Shown here: positions 1 to 7,767 of the stretch, one piece after another
Position numbering within the stretch: position 1 is the first letter of the stretch
Layout of the letters: every line of letters begins with the position of its first letter
Source: CAYFSS01 sp964345975
GTDB lineage: Bacteria; Bacillota; Clostridia; Saccharofermentanales; Fastidiosipilaceae
Length of the DNA stretch: 64,000 nucleotides
NCBI GenBank assembly: GCA_964345975.1
Contig: CAYFSS010000004.1
Coordinates: 1 to 64,000 of the forward strand
Reading direction: 5' to 3'
Position numbers and translations under genes: made by a program
Notes under the pieces: generated by a model
The model's database searches: none
What the model saw: the letters and a program-made list of their open reading frames with translations, nothing else
What the model was told of the DNA's origin: nothing

Positions 1-31
1 GTCACAGGTTCGAGCCCTGTTGTTCCCACCA
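1..31 (+). tRNA. tRNA, 3' part only
   Basis: Only the T-arm and acceptor 3' side are inside the window. The T stem ACAGG/CCTGT encloses the loop TTCGAGC (positions 4-20), followed by a seven-base acceptor strand, discriminator A28 and an encoded CCA at 29-31. The 5' part, including the anticodon, lies left of the window, so the amino acid cannot be assigned; the 5' acceptor strand should read close to GGGAACA. A terminator follows directly. Confidence 0.88.
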
Positions 32-37
32 AGCAAG

Positions 38-80
38 AAGCCCGTTGACATTAGAAGTCAACGGGCTTGTTCTTATTTTT
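38..80 (+). terminator. Rho-independent terminator of the tRNA gene
   Basis: A perfect 12-bp stem (38-49 with 57-68) closes a 7-nt loop and is followed by GTTCTTATTTTT. It begins seven bases after the tRNA CCA end. The convergent cca gene ends at 113, and the reverse strand also has a short T-rich stretch after the stem, so the hairpin may serve both directions. Confidence 0.85.
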
Positions 81-112
81 GTTCAAATCTCATCCAATGC
101 TCAAGAGAAAGA

Positions 113-1381
113 TCAAGACCACTTCTCAAGTAAACCTTCAGCACGTTTACGCCGAATCGCTTCTCCCCTATACCCTCTGGCCATCAACTCCTCTGCAGCC
201 CATCCCAAGGCCTCCTGATCGAGCGGAATCTTACGACGAAGGGTTCGTACATCTTCCCCACAAAAGCCCGGCAGATCTTCCCCCCTTGACTTGCGTAGTG
301 TGCATAACCGCTCAAAGCGCTCCGGGGTAAAGAGAACTGCTGCAAACACGGCATCCATCTCTTGAAGTGCCTTCGACACAAGGTAATCGGCAAGGGTCAA
401 AAGAACATTCCGACGAAAGTCTTCAGGCCACGCCCAAGCACGAAAGACTGCATCTAGGCTATCTAAGTCTATGTGATTATTTAGCAACTTACGGAGGGCT
501 CGTAAATCCTCATGATCAGAGCGCCGATAGATCAGTGCGAGAACCCGGAACACGTCTTCCCTCGCAAGCTTCCAATCTTCAATATTCATGAGCATTTCAG
601 GCGTGGAAAGTACCAGGAAAACGACGCTGGACCATGGGTCAAGGGTACCGACGTAAGAATAGTCAGGAGTGCTCACCTCCCTGCTTACAGCCTCAAGCGA
701 ACGATGCCACGCCCAAGGATAATGAGCAAAGGTTGCAAGTGCACGCTCTGTACTGAAGAGCTTAAGTAACTCGTCGCCGATCCGTTCAGCAGATAAAGCT
801 ACGATCTTTTCTTCAAACGCTTCCATCGCTTGAGCAGTTTCAGACATAATCTCGGCTTCAAAAGCGGCGGCAAACCGAAGTGCACGTAAGATTCTCAGAG
901 CATCTTCTGCCATTCTCTTTCGTGGATCTCCCACCGCTCGAATCTTCAAATTCAGGAGATCATTTTTGCCGCCAAAGGGGTCGACCAGACCGGTCTGTGG
1001 CGACCAGGCCATCGCATTGATGGTGAAGTCGCGCCGAGCCAGATCCTCTTCAATATGGGGTGTGAAGAGAATGCTCTCAGGATGGCGATGGTCTAAGTAG
1101 AGACCTTCTTTACGAAACGAGGTAATCTCATAGCTCTTGCGATTTAGAATGACACCGATCGTGCCGAAGAGTTCACCTTGCCGATAGATGGTAAAGGGTG
1201 ATTCGTGTAACAGGTTAAGAAGTTCATCGATCGGTTGATTGATGGTGAAATCGTAGTCGACCGGTTGCACGCCTCGCAAGAGATCACGAACGGCGCCTCC
1301 TACCAAGAAGAGCGCCGCGGCTTTTGTGTGAAAATAGTTGAACAGGGTTTGAACGTCCTGAGGCAAGTCCCAATCCGTCAT
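113..1381 (-). CDS. cca: CCA tRNA nucleotidyltransferase (class II)
   Basis: It adds or repairs the 3'-terminal CCA of tRNAs using CTP and ATP. The N-terminal head carries the nucleotidyltransferase signature GGAVRD (about residues 28-33) and the metal-binding DxD (residues 42-44), followed by the RRDFTINAMA motif; the helical remainder fits the tRNA-binding body. It is 422 aa with the ATG at 1381. A TTG two codons upstream (1387) overlaps the tatD stop, but GGGGTGA in the end of tatD is better spaced for the ATG. It is the last gene of a coupled pncB-metG-tatD-cca operon. Class II members can be CCA-adding or poly(A) polymerase; no separate paralogue is visible, so CCA-adding is the likelier role. 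Confidence 0.9.
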   Translation of the reverse strand: MTDWDLPQDVQTLFNYFHTKAAALFLVGGAVRDLLRGVQPVDYDFTINQPIDELLNLLHESPFTIYRQGELFGTIGVILNRKSYEITSFRKEGLYLDHRHPESILFTPHIEEDLARRDFTINAMAWSPQTGLVDPFGGKNDLLNLKIRAVGDPRKRMAEDALRILRALRFAAAFEAEIMSETAQAMEAFEEKIVALSAERIGDELLKLFSTERALATFAHYPWAWHRSLEAVSREVSTPDYSYVGTLDPWSSVVFLVLSTPEMLMNIEDWKLAREDVFRVLALIYRRSDHEDLRALRKLLNNHIDLDSLDAVFRAWAWPEDFRRNVLLTLADYLVSKALQEMDAVFAAVLFTPERFERLCTLRKSRGEDLPGFCGEDVRTLRRKIPLDQEALGWAAEELMARGYRGEAIRRKRAEGLLEKWS

Positions 1382-1383
1382 CC

Positions 1384-2184
1384 TCAATCACCCCATACGT
1401 TGAGGGTATTTTGCGTACATTGCTCAGCCATATCCTCCGGTGAAATGCCCTTGAGTTCCGCCAACGTCTCCACGATATAGGGCAGATAGGATGGCTCATT
1501 GCGTTTTCCGCGATGTGGGACAGGTGTGAGATAGGGACAATCCGTCTCCGCAAGAATTTCGTGCAGCTCAACTTGCTCCAAGACGCCGGAAAACTTCTTA
1601 GCATTCTTAAACGTCACCGGACCATCAAAACCAAAGATAAACCCCAGCTCACGCACGTCACGAACCATCTCAGCTGAACCACTATAACAATGGAACACTC
1701 CTGCTAAGGTATTTCGCAAGAGACCATCTTTCTTGGCATCGCGTAGGATTTCAAGACAATCCGCATGTGCATCGCGGTTGTGGATAATGATGGGCAGGTC
1801 AGCTTCATAAGCCCATTCCAATTGACGTCGAAAAGCCTTCTTCTGCACTTCCCTTTCGGTATGCTCATAGTAATAGTCGAGCCCGATCTCACCATAGGCA
1901 AGGATCTGCTTCTCCTCTTTCTTGTGGAGTAGATCTTGGATGCCTTCAGCAATATGTGTTTCGAAGACTTCCCAAGCTGTATGAGGGTGAATCCCTATGG
2001 CAGCCCTTAGAATCTCCGGGTATTCCTCAACAACTCGCGCGGTGGATTGGGTACTCTTCCAATCAGCCCCAACAACCATCATGCGCCATATTCCGACGTC
2101 ATCAGCTCGCATGATGACCTGTGCTAAATCTTCTTCAAAGCGCGGATCATCGAGATGCGTATGACTGTCGTAATAGCGAGGCAT
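1384..2184 (-). CDS. tatD: TatD family metal-dependent hydrolase (YcfH/YabD type)
   Basis: This is a TIM-barrel metallohydrolase with 3'-5' deoxyribonuclease activity known for the family. Metal ligands are in place: HTH near the N-terminus (H8, H10), the GEIGLD glutamate (E99), IIIHNRDAH (H135), VFHCYSG (H165) and the C-terminal AETDCPYL aspartate. At 266 aa it has the usual family length. Its ATG overlaps the metG stop (TAATG at 2182-2186) and its TGA overlaps the cca start region, so translation is coupled on both sides. The metG-tatD pairing is a frequent Firmicute arrangement. Confidence 0.92.
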   Translation of the reverse strand: MPRYYDSHTHLDDPRFEEDLAQVIMRADDVGIWRMMVVGADWKSTQSTARVVEEYPEILRAAIGIHPHTAWEVFETHIAEGIQDLLHKKEEKQILAYGEIGLDYYYEHTEREVQKKAFRRQLEWAYEADLPIIIHNRDAHADCLEILRDAKKDGLLRNTLAGVFHCYSGSAEMVRDVRELGFIFGFDGPVTFKNAKKFSGVLEQVELHEILAETDCPYLTPVPHRGKRNEPSYLPYIVETLAELKGISPEDMAEQCTQNTLNVWGD

Positions 2185-4145
2185 TACGAGATCTCCGATC
2201 CTGCACCGGCAATAGTTTCAGGTTTGAGCAAGATCAAGTGACCGTCTTCATCTTCAGCAGAAAGAATCATGCCTTCGCTCAAGATGCCTCGGATCTTTCG
2301 CCCGGCAAGATTGGCCAGGTAGACGACCTCACGGCCAACGAGATCTTCCGGCTTATAGTGTTCCGCTATTCCTGATACAACTTGCCGTGTTTCACCACGA
2401 CCGAGATCCAAATCAAACCGAAGAAGCTTGTCGGCCTTCTCAACTTTCTTGCAGGTGAGAACCTTGGCAACCCGGAGTTCCATTTTCATGAAGTCATCGT
2501 AGGTGATGACCTCCTTATGTTCATGAGGCACGACCTCAGGCTCGGTCTTCTTCTCCATCGCTTGCTTGATCTCTTCAAGGGCTTCCAGTTCTTTGGAAAC
2601 ATCAAGTCGGGGGAACAGGGGTTTGATTGCTTCGATAGGAGCTAATTTCTCAGGAGGATTGAATTGACCAAGAGTGGCATACGCTTCGATGATGCTTTCC
2701 ATATCTGAGCGAAGTTTAAGAGAATCCAGCATCTTGATGGAGGTATCGGGCATGAAAGGATAGATCGCCAATGAAATGTGGCGGAGGACTTCGAGGAGAT
2801 TCTCGAGGACGGATGCTAAGCGGGCTTTTGAACCTTCACCGCGACCTAAGACCCACGGTTCCGTTTCATCGATGTATTTATTGCTCCTTCGCACCAGCTT
2901 CCAGAGTTCTTCTAGCGCAAGGTGGAACTCCAACGCTTCCAAGTGTTGATGGTAACGGGTCGCTGTATCGCGAAGCGTAGACAGCAATTCATCGTCATGT
3001 TCGCCGACTTCACGTTCGTCCGGGAATTCGCCACCGAAGTATTGAGCAAACATCGCTGTGCTACGAGAAAGGAGGTTCCCCAGGTCATTTGCCAGATCCG
3101 TATTTGTCCGCTCGATGAGTGCTTCAGCACTGAAGTTGCCATCCATCCCGAAGACAACATCCCGCATTAAGAGGAAACGAATCGGGTCGACCCCATAACG
3201 ATCGCATAGGATGTTTGGATCCACAACATTGCCAACGGACTTACTCATTTTATTACCGTCAAAGAGTAGCCAACCATGACCGAACGTTTTCTTCGGCAAG
3301 GGGATATTGAGCGACATCAAAATAGCGGGCCAAATGATCGAGTGGAAGCGGAAGATCTCCTTCGCCATCATATGGACATCAGCCGGCCAATAGCGTTCAT
3401 AATCAGCAGGATCATCAGGAAAACCGAGAGCGGTGATGTAGTTCGACAAAGCATCGACCCACACATAGATGACATGCTTCGGGTCTCCCGGAACGGGAAC
3501 ACCCCAGTCGAAGGTGCTGCGGGATACAGCAAGATCCATGAGACCCGGTTTTAAGAAGTTATTGATCATCTCATTGCGCCGCGAGGCAGGCTCAGCAAAT
3601 TCCGGCTGAGACTTATAGAGTTCTTCCAAGCGGTCCTGATACTTGCTTAGACGGAAGAAATAGCTCTCTTCCTTCGTTAATTCAACCGGTCGACCACAAT
3701 CCGGACAAACGTGCTCCGGACCTACTTGAGTTTCGGTCCAAAAGGATTCGCAAGGCGTGCAGTACCAGCCTTCGTATTCATCCTTGTAAATGTCGCCGTT
3801 ATCTTGCAATCGCTTAAAGATTTCTTGCACACGCGAGATATGCACCGGGTCTGTTGTGCGTATAAAGCGATCGTAGGAAATGTTCATCACTTCCCAAAGG
3901 TGCTTAACGCCCTCCGCCATTTGATCCACGAATTCTTGCGGCTCGATGCCTCTCGACTCGGCTTCCCGTTGGATCTTCTGGCCATGCTCGTCCATGCCTG
4001 TAAGGAACATGACATCATAACCAGCTAACCGCTTATAACGAGCCATCACGTCGCAGGCAACCGTTGTATAGCAATGCCCGATGTGGAGCTTATCGTTAGG
4101 GTAGTAAATAGGCGTCGTGATGTAATACGTTTTCTGCTCAGACAT
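2184..4145 (-). CDS. metG: Methionyl-tRNA synthetase with C-terminal tRNA-binding domain
   Basis: It charges tRNA-Met for initiation and elongation. It is a class I synthetase with HIGH at residues 21-24 and KMSKS at 299-303, a zinc knuckle with C129/C132 and C147/C150, an anticodon-binding helical region, and a C-terminal EMAP-II-like OB fold from about residue 550 (RVAKVL, then GRKIRGILSEGMI) that gives tRNA affinity and dimerisation. The 653-aa length is that of the long bacterial form. It overlaps pncB upstream and tatD downstream by TAATG junctions. Confidence 0.97.
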   Translation of the reverse strand: MSEQKTYYITTPIYYPNDKLHIGHCYTTVACDVMARYKRLAGYDVMFLTGMDEHGQKIQREAESRGIEPQEFVDQMAEGVKHLWEVMNISYDRFIRTTDPVHISRVQEIFKRLQDNGDIYKDEYEGWYCTPCESFWTETQVGPEHVCPDCGRPVELTKEESYFFRLSKYQDRLEELYKSQPEFAEPASRRNEMINNFLKPGLMDLAVSRSTFDWGVPVPGDPKHVIYVWVDALSNYITALGFPDDPADYERYWPADVHMMAKEIFRFHSIIWPAILMSLNIPLPKKTFGHGWLLFDGNKMSKSVGNVVDPNILCDRYGVDPIRFLLMRDVVFGMDGNFSAEALIERTNTDLANDLGNLLSRSTAMFAQYFGGEFPDEREVGEHDDELLSTLRDTATRYHQHLEALEFHLALEELWKLVRRSNKYIDETEPWVLGRGEGSKARLASVLENLLEVLRHISLAIYPFMPDTSIKMLDSLKLRSDMESIIEAYATLGQFNPPEKLAPIEAIKPLFPRLDVSKELEALEEIKQAMEKKTEPEVVPHEHKEVITYDDFMKMELRVAKVLTCKKVEKADKLLRFDLDLGRGETRQVVSGIAEHYKPEDLVGREVVYLANLAGRKIRGILSEGMILSAEDEDGHLILLKPETIAGAGSEIS

Positions 4146-5740
4146 TACTCAATCTCCTCGGCTTCGTGTAGAGGTTCAGCACCCTTAGATGATGCAAGCT
4201 GTGCCGCTTGATTAGGATTTCCTGAATCCAATCGACCGGACTCAATTTGCGCTGCAAGCGCGCCGTTTGATTTTGTAAACATCGGGATTCTCTCATGCAG
4301 AATGTCTTGCTTTAGATCCCATAGTTCTTGCGAGAGGTCGACGTAGTAGATTTGAGGATTCTCGAAGCGACGAATCGAATCCCAGAGAGTCCCGAGCTGA
4401 TCGCGACAGTAATTGCGAATTTCATCTAAGGAGCGAGGTTCATAGACACAGGCACCTTGAATGAACACGGATTTAAGCAACGGACGGACCGTGAAATTTG
4501 TCAATGTCTTGCGTTTCCAGGTTTGCACCGGATCGAAGATTTCGTAAGGCTCATTGGGTTGAATATGCTCACCCTCGAGCGTTATCAGGTCGGCCAAAGC
4601 CATCCCGGAATCCCGATCGTAGAAGCGATAGAGTTCCTTGCTGCCGGGATTGGTCATCTTCTCGACGTTGTCCGAAATCTTCATCTTCGGCAATATATTA
4701 CCTTGTTCGTCTTCGACTGCAGATAACTTATAGACGCCGCCAAACACCGGTTCAGCACGAGATGTGATTAAACGTTCACCAACTCCGAAACTATCGACCT
4801 GGGCCCCTTGGACGAGGAGATTCTCGATGACGAATTCATCCAACGAGTTACTCAGGATAATGATGGCATCTTCGAGTCCGGCTGCGTCGAGCATCTTCCG
4901 AGCTTCGTTTGTTAGGTATGTAAGGTCTCCACTGTCGATCCGGATACCTCTTAACCTCTCACCTCGCGGTTTGAGATACTCATTGTGAATCCGTATGGCA
5001 TTGGGCACACCGGATTGCAAGGTATTGTAGGTATCGACCAGCAACACCGTCTCTTTCGGAAAGGAATGGGCATAAGCCAAGAAAGCTTCGTACTCGCTAT
5101 CGAAGGATTGAACAAAAGAATGTGCCATCGTCCCGGACAAGGGCACACCGAACCTACGTCCGGCCAAGGTACAGGACGTCCCATTCGCGCCACCGATGTA
5201 AGCAGCTCTAGCTCCGAGAACCGAAGCATCGGATCCCTGGGCGCGGCGAGCTCCGAATTCCATGACAGTACGACCCCCGGCCGCGCGAACAATACGGGCG
5301 GCTTTTGTAGCGATGAGGCTCTGATGGTTAATGGTGAGCAGTAGCATCGTCTCAATCATCTGAGCTTGGATCAAAGGACCACGCACCTTGACGATGGGTT
5401 CAGCCGGAAAAAGCGGTGTACCTTCAGGAATAGCCCAAACATCGCAACTAAATTGCATATTCCGCAGATAGTCCAGGAAGTCCTCGCTAAAGTGACGCAT
5501 GCTGCGAAGATACTGAATATCTTCGTCCGTGAAGCTGAGGTTTTCGAGGTATTCCACCATTTGCTCGACCCCTGCCATGACAGCATAGCCACCTTGTTCA
5601 GGCACACGCCTGAAGAAGAGATCGAAGTATGCAATCTTCTCATGGATACCTTGGTCAAAGTATGCCTGCGACATGGTCAACTCATAGTAGTCCGTCAGCA
5701 TCGTGTGGTTAACACCGTTGTATCTGTTAATCATTGTCAT
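4145..5740 (-). CDS. pncB: Nicotinate phosphoribosyltransferase
   Basis: It converts nicotinate and PRPP, with ATP, to nicotinate mononucleotide in the Preiss-Handler NAD salvage pathway. Family signatures are visible: an N-terminal TDYYELTMSQAYF segment, the EFGARRAQG loop near the centre, and the IRIDSGDL phosphate-binding segment. It is 531 aa, slightly long because of a polar, low-complexity C-terminal tail. Two start codons compete: ATG at 5740 lies only three bases after AGGAG, while ATG at 5734 (MINRYNG) has the normal nine-base spacing, so 5734 may be the true start. It is the first gene of the operon. Confidence 0.93.
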   Translation of the reverse strand: MTMINRYNGVNHTMLTDYYELTMSQAYFDQGIHEKIAYFDLFFRRVPEQGGYAVMAGVEQMVEYLENLSFTDEDIQYLRSMRHFSEDFLDYLRNMQFSCDVWAIPEGTPLFPAEPIVKVRGPLIQAQMIETMLLLTINHQSLIATKAARIVRAAGGRTVMEFGARRAQGSDASVLGARAAYIGGANGTSCTLAGRRFGVPLSGTMAHSFVQSFDSEYEAFLAYAHSFPKETVLLVDTYNTLQSGVPNAIRIHNEYLKPRGERLRGIRIDSGDLTYLTNEARKMLDAAGLEDAIIILSNSLDEFVIENLLVQGAQVDSFGVGERLITSRAEPVFGGVYKLSAVEDEQGNILPKMKISDNVEKMTNPGSKELYRFYDRDSGMALADLITLEGEHIQPNEPYEIFDPVQTWKRKTLTNFTVRPLLKSVFIQGACVYEPRSLDEIRNYCRDQLGTLWDSIRRFENPQIYYVDLSQELWDLKQDILHERIPMFTKSNGALAAQIESGRLDSGNPNQAAQLASSKGAEPLHEAEEIE

Positions 5741-6122
5741 CCGCTCCTATTTGAGTCTTTATAACATCTTGAAGTATAACACTCTCAGCTTATGGATTTA
5801 ACCTGCCCCTACGATGGGGCTAGGCATCGATTATGTGTCTGTCTCTTGCGTTATCAACTTGAACTGATTGGTGTGCGACCAATCCTCGTGACATACCAAT
5901 GCAAAGCTTAATTGCTCTATGCGATGACTAAGGTAAGGGTGTTCGTAGCTGTCGTGGTCCTCGTAGATCTCGTGGATCTCGTTGCTCTCATAGACTTCGC
6001 AGAGCTCGTATCCGTCATGGTCTTCACAGCTCTCGTAGATCTTGTAGACCTCGTCTCGCTCGTAGACCTCGTGATCCTCGAATACTTCGCAGCGCTCGTA
6101 GACCTCGTGGCTGTCCTAAACC
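5741..6122. other. Spacer between truA and pncB
   Basis: About half of this 382-nt gap (5942 to the truA stop) is the 9-nt tandem array described separately. The remainder (5741-5941) has one short hairpin, GCCCC/GGGGC near 5806-5822, without a T tract. No convincing promoter or gene was found, although the spacer must carry the signals that start pncB transcription unless transcription reads through from truA. Confidence 0.6.
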
Positions 6123-6130
6123 TCACTTAT
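5942..6130. repeat. Degenerate 9-nt tandem array, about 21 units
   Basis: The + strand reads as consecutive 9-mers of consensus CTCGTAGAC (reverse strand GTCTACGAG) with many substitutions but no indels, from 5942 through the truA stop codon. Because 9 is a multiple of three, several frames stay open. The + frame gives a Leu-Val-Asp-rich chain. A minus frame starting with GTG at 6126, overlapping the truA TGA, gives an Arg-Ser-Thr-rich chain. A third minus frame gives Glu-Val-Tyr-like triplets but has no start codon. None has a recognisable ribosome binding site. Confidence 0.85.
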
Positions 6131-6932
6131 GGCTTACGCTAAACGGCGACGGATTGTAGCTCACTTGCGCAAGATACAGGCCATGAGGAGGCATCGTCTT
6201 ACCCATTTGACGCCTATCGAGTGAAGCAATGCGTTCCGGCAAACTCTCGACCTCGATCTTCCCTTGCCCCACATAAAGCAAGGTCCCGGCAAGAATTCGC
6301 ACCATGTTATATAAGAAACCATCACCTTCAACTTCAATCACCAAGCGCTCCTGCGAAACCTGCGTAAGCTCCAAACGATAGATGGTACGTACGCTCGTCT
6401 TCGTTGTGGCTCCGCTTGCTTGCAGGGCTAAGAAATCATGTTTACCTACAAAAGCCCGACAGCCTTCCTGCATCTTTGCCACATCTAACCGTCCTGGCAC
6501 ATGAGCCACTCGGTCATGCTCCAAGGCAGACGGAATTGTGCGATTCAAAATATGATATTGATAGGTCTTGGCAACCGGATGAAAGCGAGCATGGAACGTC
6601 TCGGGCACCTCAACCGCTTGCAAGACAGAAATATCCGGCGGGAGTTTGGAGATTAGAGCCCTTGGGATAGCGTCCGTCGGAATCGTGTGCTCCTTGAGCG
6701 TAAAGTGACTGACATGCCCCAAGGCATGAACCCCTGCATCCGTGCGACTTGATGCGGTAAGTCGAACCTCCTGTCCCAAGAGGTCCAAGAGCGCATCTTC
6801 AATCGCCGCTTGCACCGTGTAGGCATTGTCCTGACGCTGCCACCCTGCGTAATTCGTCCCACAGTACTCGGTAAGGAGAGCAATTTTTCGCGTATGTTTG
6901 GGCTTCATCGTAATCATTGGACAAAGTTTCAT
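6123..6932 (-). CDS. truA: tRNA pseudouridine(38-40) synthase
   Basis: It isomerises uridines 38-40 in the anticodon arm of tRNAs. The catalytic aspartate lies in SSRTDAGVHALGHV, after the N-terminal EYCGTNYAGWQRQ strand typical of TruA; the FLYNMVRILAGTLL segment near the C-terminus is also characteristic. It is 269 aa, slightly above the usual length. Three in-frame ATGs occur in the first nine codons; the first (6932) is preceded by a weak AATAGGTCA and no better site precedes the others. It follows ecfT by 28 nt, and its stop codon lies inside a 9-nt tandem array. Confidence 0.93.
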   Translation of the reverse strand: MKLCPMITMKPKHTRKIALLTEYCGTNYAGWQRQDNAYTVQAAIEDALLDLLGQEVRLTASSRTDAGVHALGHVSHFTLKEHTIPTDAIPRALISKLPPDISVLQAVEVPETFHARFHPVAKTYQYHILNRTIPSALEHDRVAHVPGRLDVAKMQEGCRAFVGKHDFLALQASGATTKTSVRTIYRLELTQVSQERLVIEVEGDGFLYNMVRILAGTLLYVGQGKIEVESLPERIASLDRRQMGKTMPPHGLYLAQVSYNPSPFSVSHK

Positions 6933-6960
6933 TGACCTATTGATGGAATGCTTGATCTTC

Positions 6961-7767
6961 TCATAGGACGATGATACCTCTTTCGATCAGTAGGACACCT
7001 ATGGTCAAGATTGCCGTTGCCAATAGCACGTACGCATCTCGAGCTTGAAACTTAAATTCTCTCAATCGGGTTCTCCCTTCGCCCCCAAAATATGCCCTTG
7101 CTTCCATAGCATTGGCCAGATCCAATGCTCTTTGCACCGATGAAACAAATAGTGGAACTAAGATCGTGAGTAAACCGCGAACTCTTTGAATGATTCCGCC
7201 GGTATCGTAATTTGCACCACGGGAAGATTGAGCTCGCATCAAATTCTCGCTTTCCTCCGCAATCGTAGGGACAAAACGAAGGGCAATGGAAATCATCAGC
7301 GACAGCTCATGAGCCGGAAAACGAAAGCGTTTCAAAGGGCTCATGAGATCTTCTAAGGCATCCGCAATGACAAGCGGAGACGTCGTGTAACTTAGGAAGA
7401 GCGAGGACGTCGTGACCAGATAGATGAGACGCAAGGAGATTCTAAGACCAAAATCAATTCCCTCACGAGTGACTTTAAGCCTCGAGACTTGGAAGATCGC
7501 CTCCCCTTCGTGAGTGAACGCATTGAGCACAAAACTCAAGATAGCAAGAAAGAGTATGGGTCTAATACTCTGAAGAAAGCGCTTCACATCAATCCCGGAA
7601 GCAAACCAAAAAATAAGCAAAAATGCTCCATAGAGGCCAAAGGAAAACCAGGAATTAAAGAAAAAGAGGAGAACCATGAAGAAGATCGTCAAGACGACTT
7701 TGACCCGGGGATCCATCTTATGGAGAAAGGAGTCTCCTACAACATACTGTCCGAGGTGAAATTTCAT
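6961..7767 (-). CDS. ecfT: ECF transporter transmembrane component EcfT
   Basis: This is the scaffold membrane subunit of a group II energy-coupling-factor transporter, which couples the ATPases to exchangeable vitamin- or metal-binding S subunits. Several hydrophobic helices cover residues about 25-140, and the C-terminal half has the AQSSRGA coupling motif (Ala-x-x-x-Gly type) that contacts the ATPase grooves; a last hydrophobic segment ends the protein. It is 268 aa, the usual length. Its ATG overlaps the ecfA stop by four bases, so the two are translationally coupled. No S subunit gene is nearby, as expected for a shared group II module. Confidence 0.93.
   Translation of the reverse strand: MKFHLGQYVVGDSFLHKMDPRVKVVLTIFFMVLLFFFNSWFSFGLYGAFLLIFWFASGIDVKRFLQSIRPILFLAILSFVLNAFTHEGEAIFQVSRLKVTREGIDFGLRISLRLIYLVTTSSLFLSYTTSPLVIADALEDLMSPLKRFRFPAHELSLMISIALRFVPTIAEESENLMRAQSSRGANYDTGGIIQRVRGLLTILVPLFVSSVQRALDLANAMEARAYFGGEGRTRLREFKFQARDAYVLLATAILTIGVLLIERGIIVL

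Noticed and set aside
1381..1387. TTG start for cca at 1387
   Set aside because: The ATG at 1381 has better spacing to GGGGTGA; the TTG overlaps the tatD stop. The choice stays slightly open.
5942..6130. CRISPR array
   Set aside because: Units are 9 nt without spacers; the same holds for the other arrays (8, 16, 17, 18, 42 nt). No cas gene is present.
5912..6142. A + strand 76-aa Leu/Val/Asp-rich frame over the 9-nt array
   Set aside because: No ribosome binding site, low-complexity by virtue of the repeat, and antisense to truA's end; treated as a by-product of the array.
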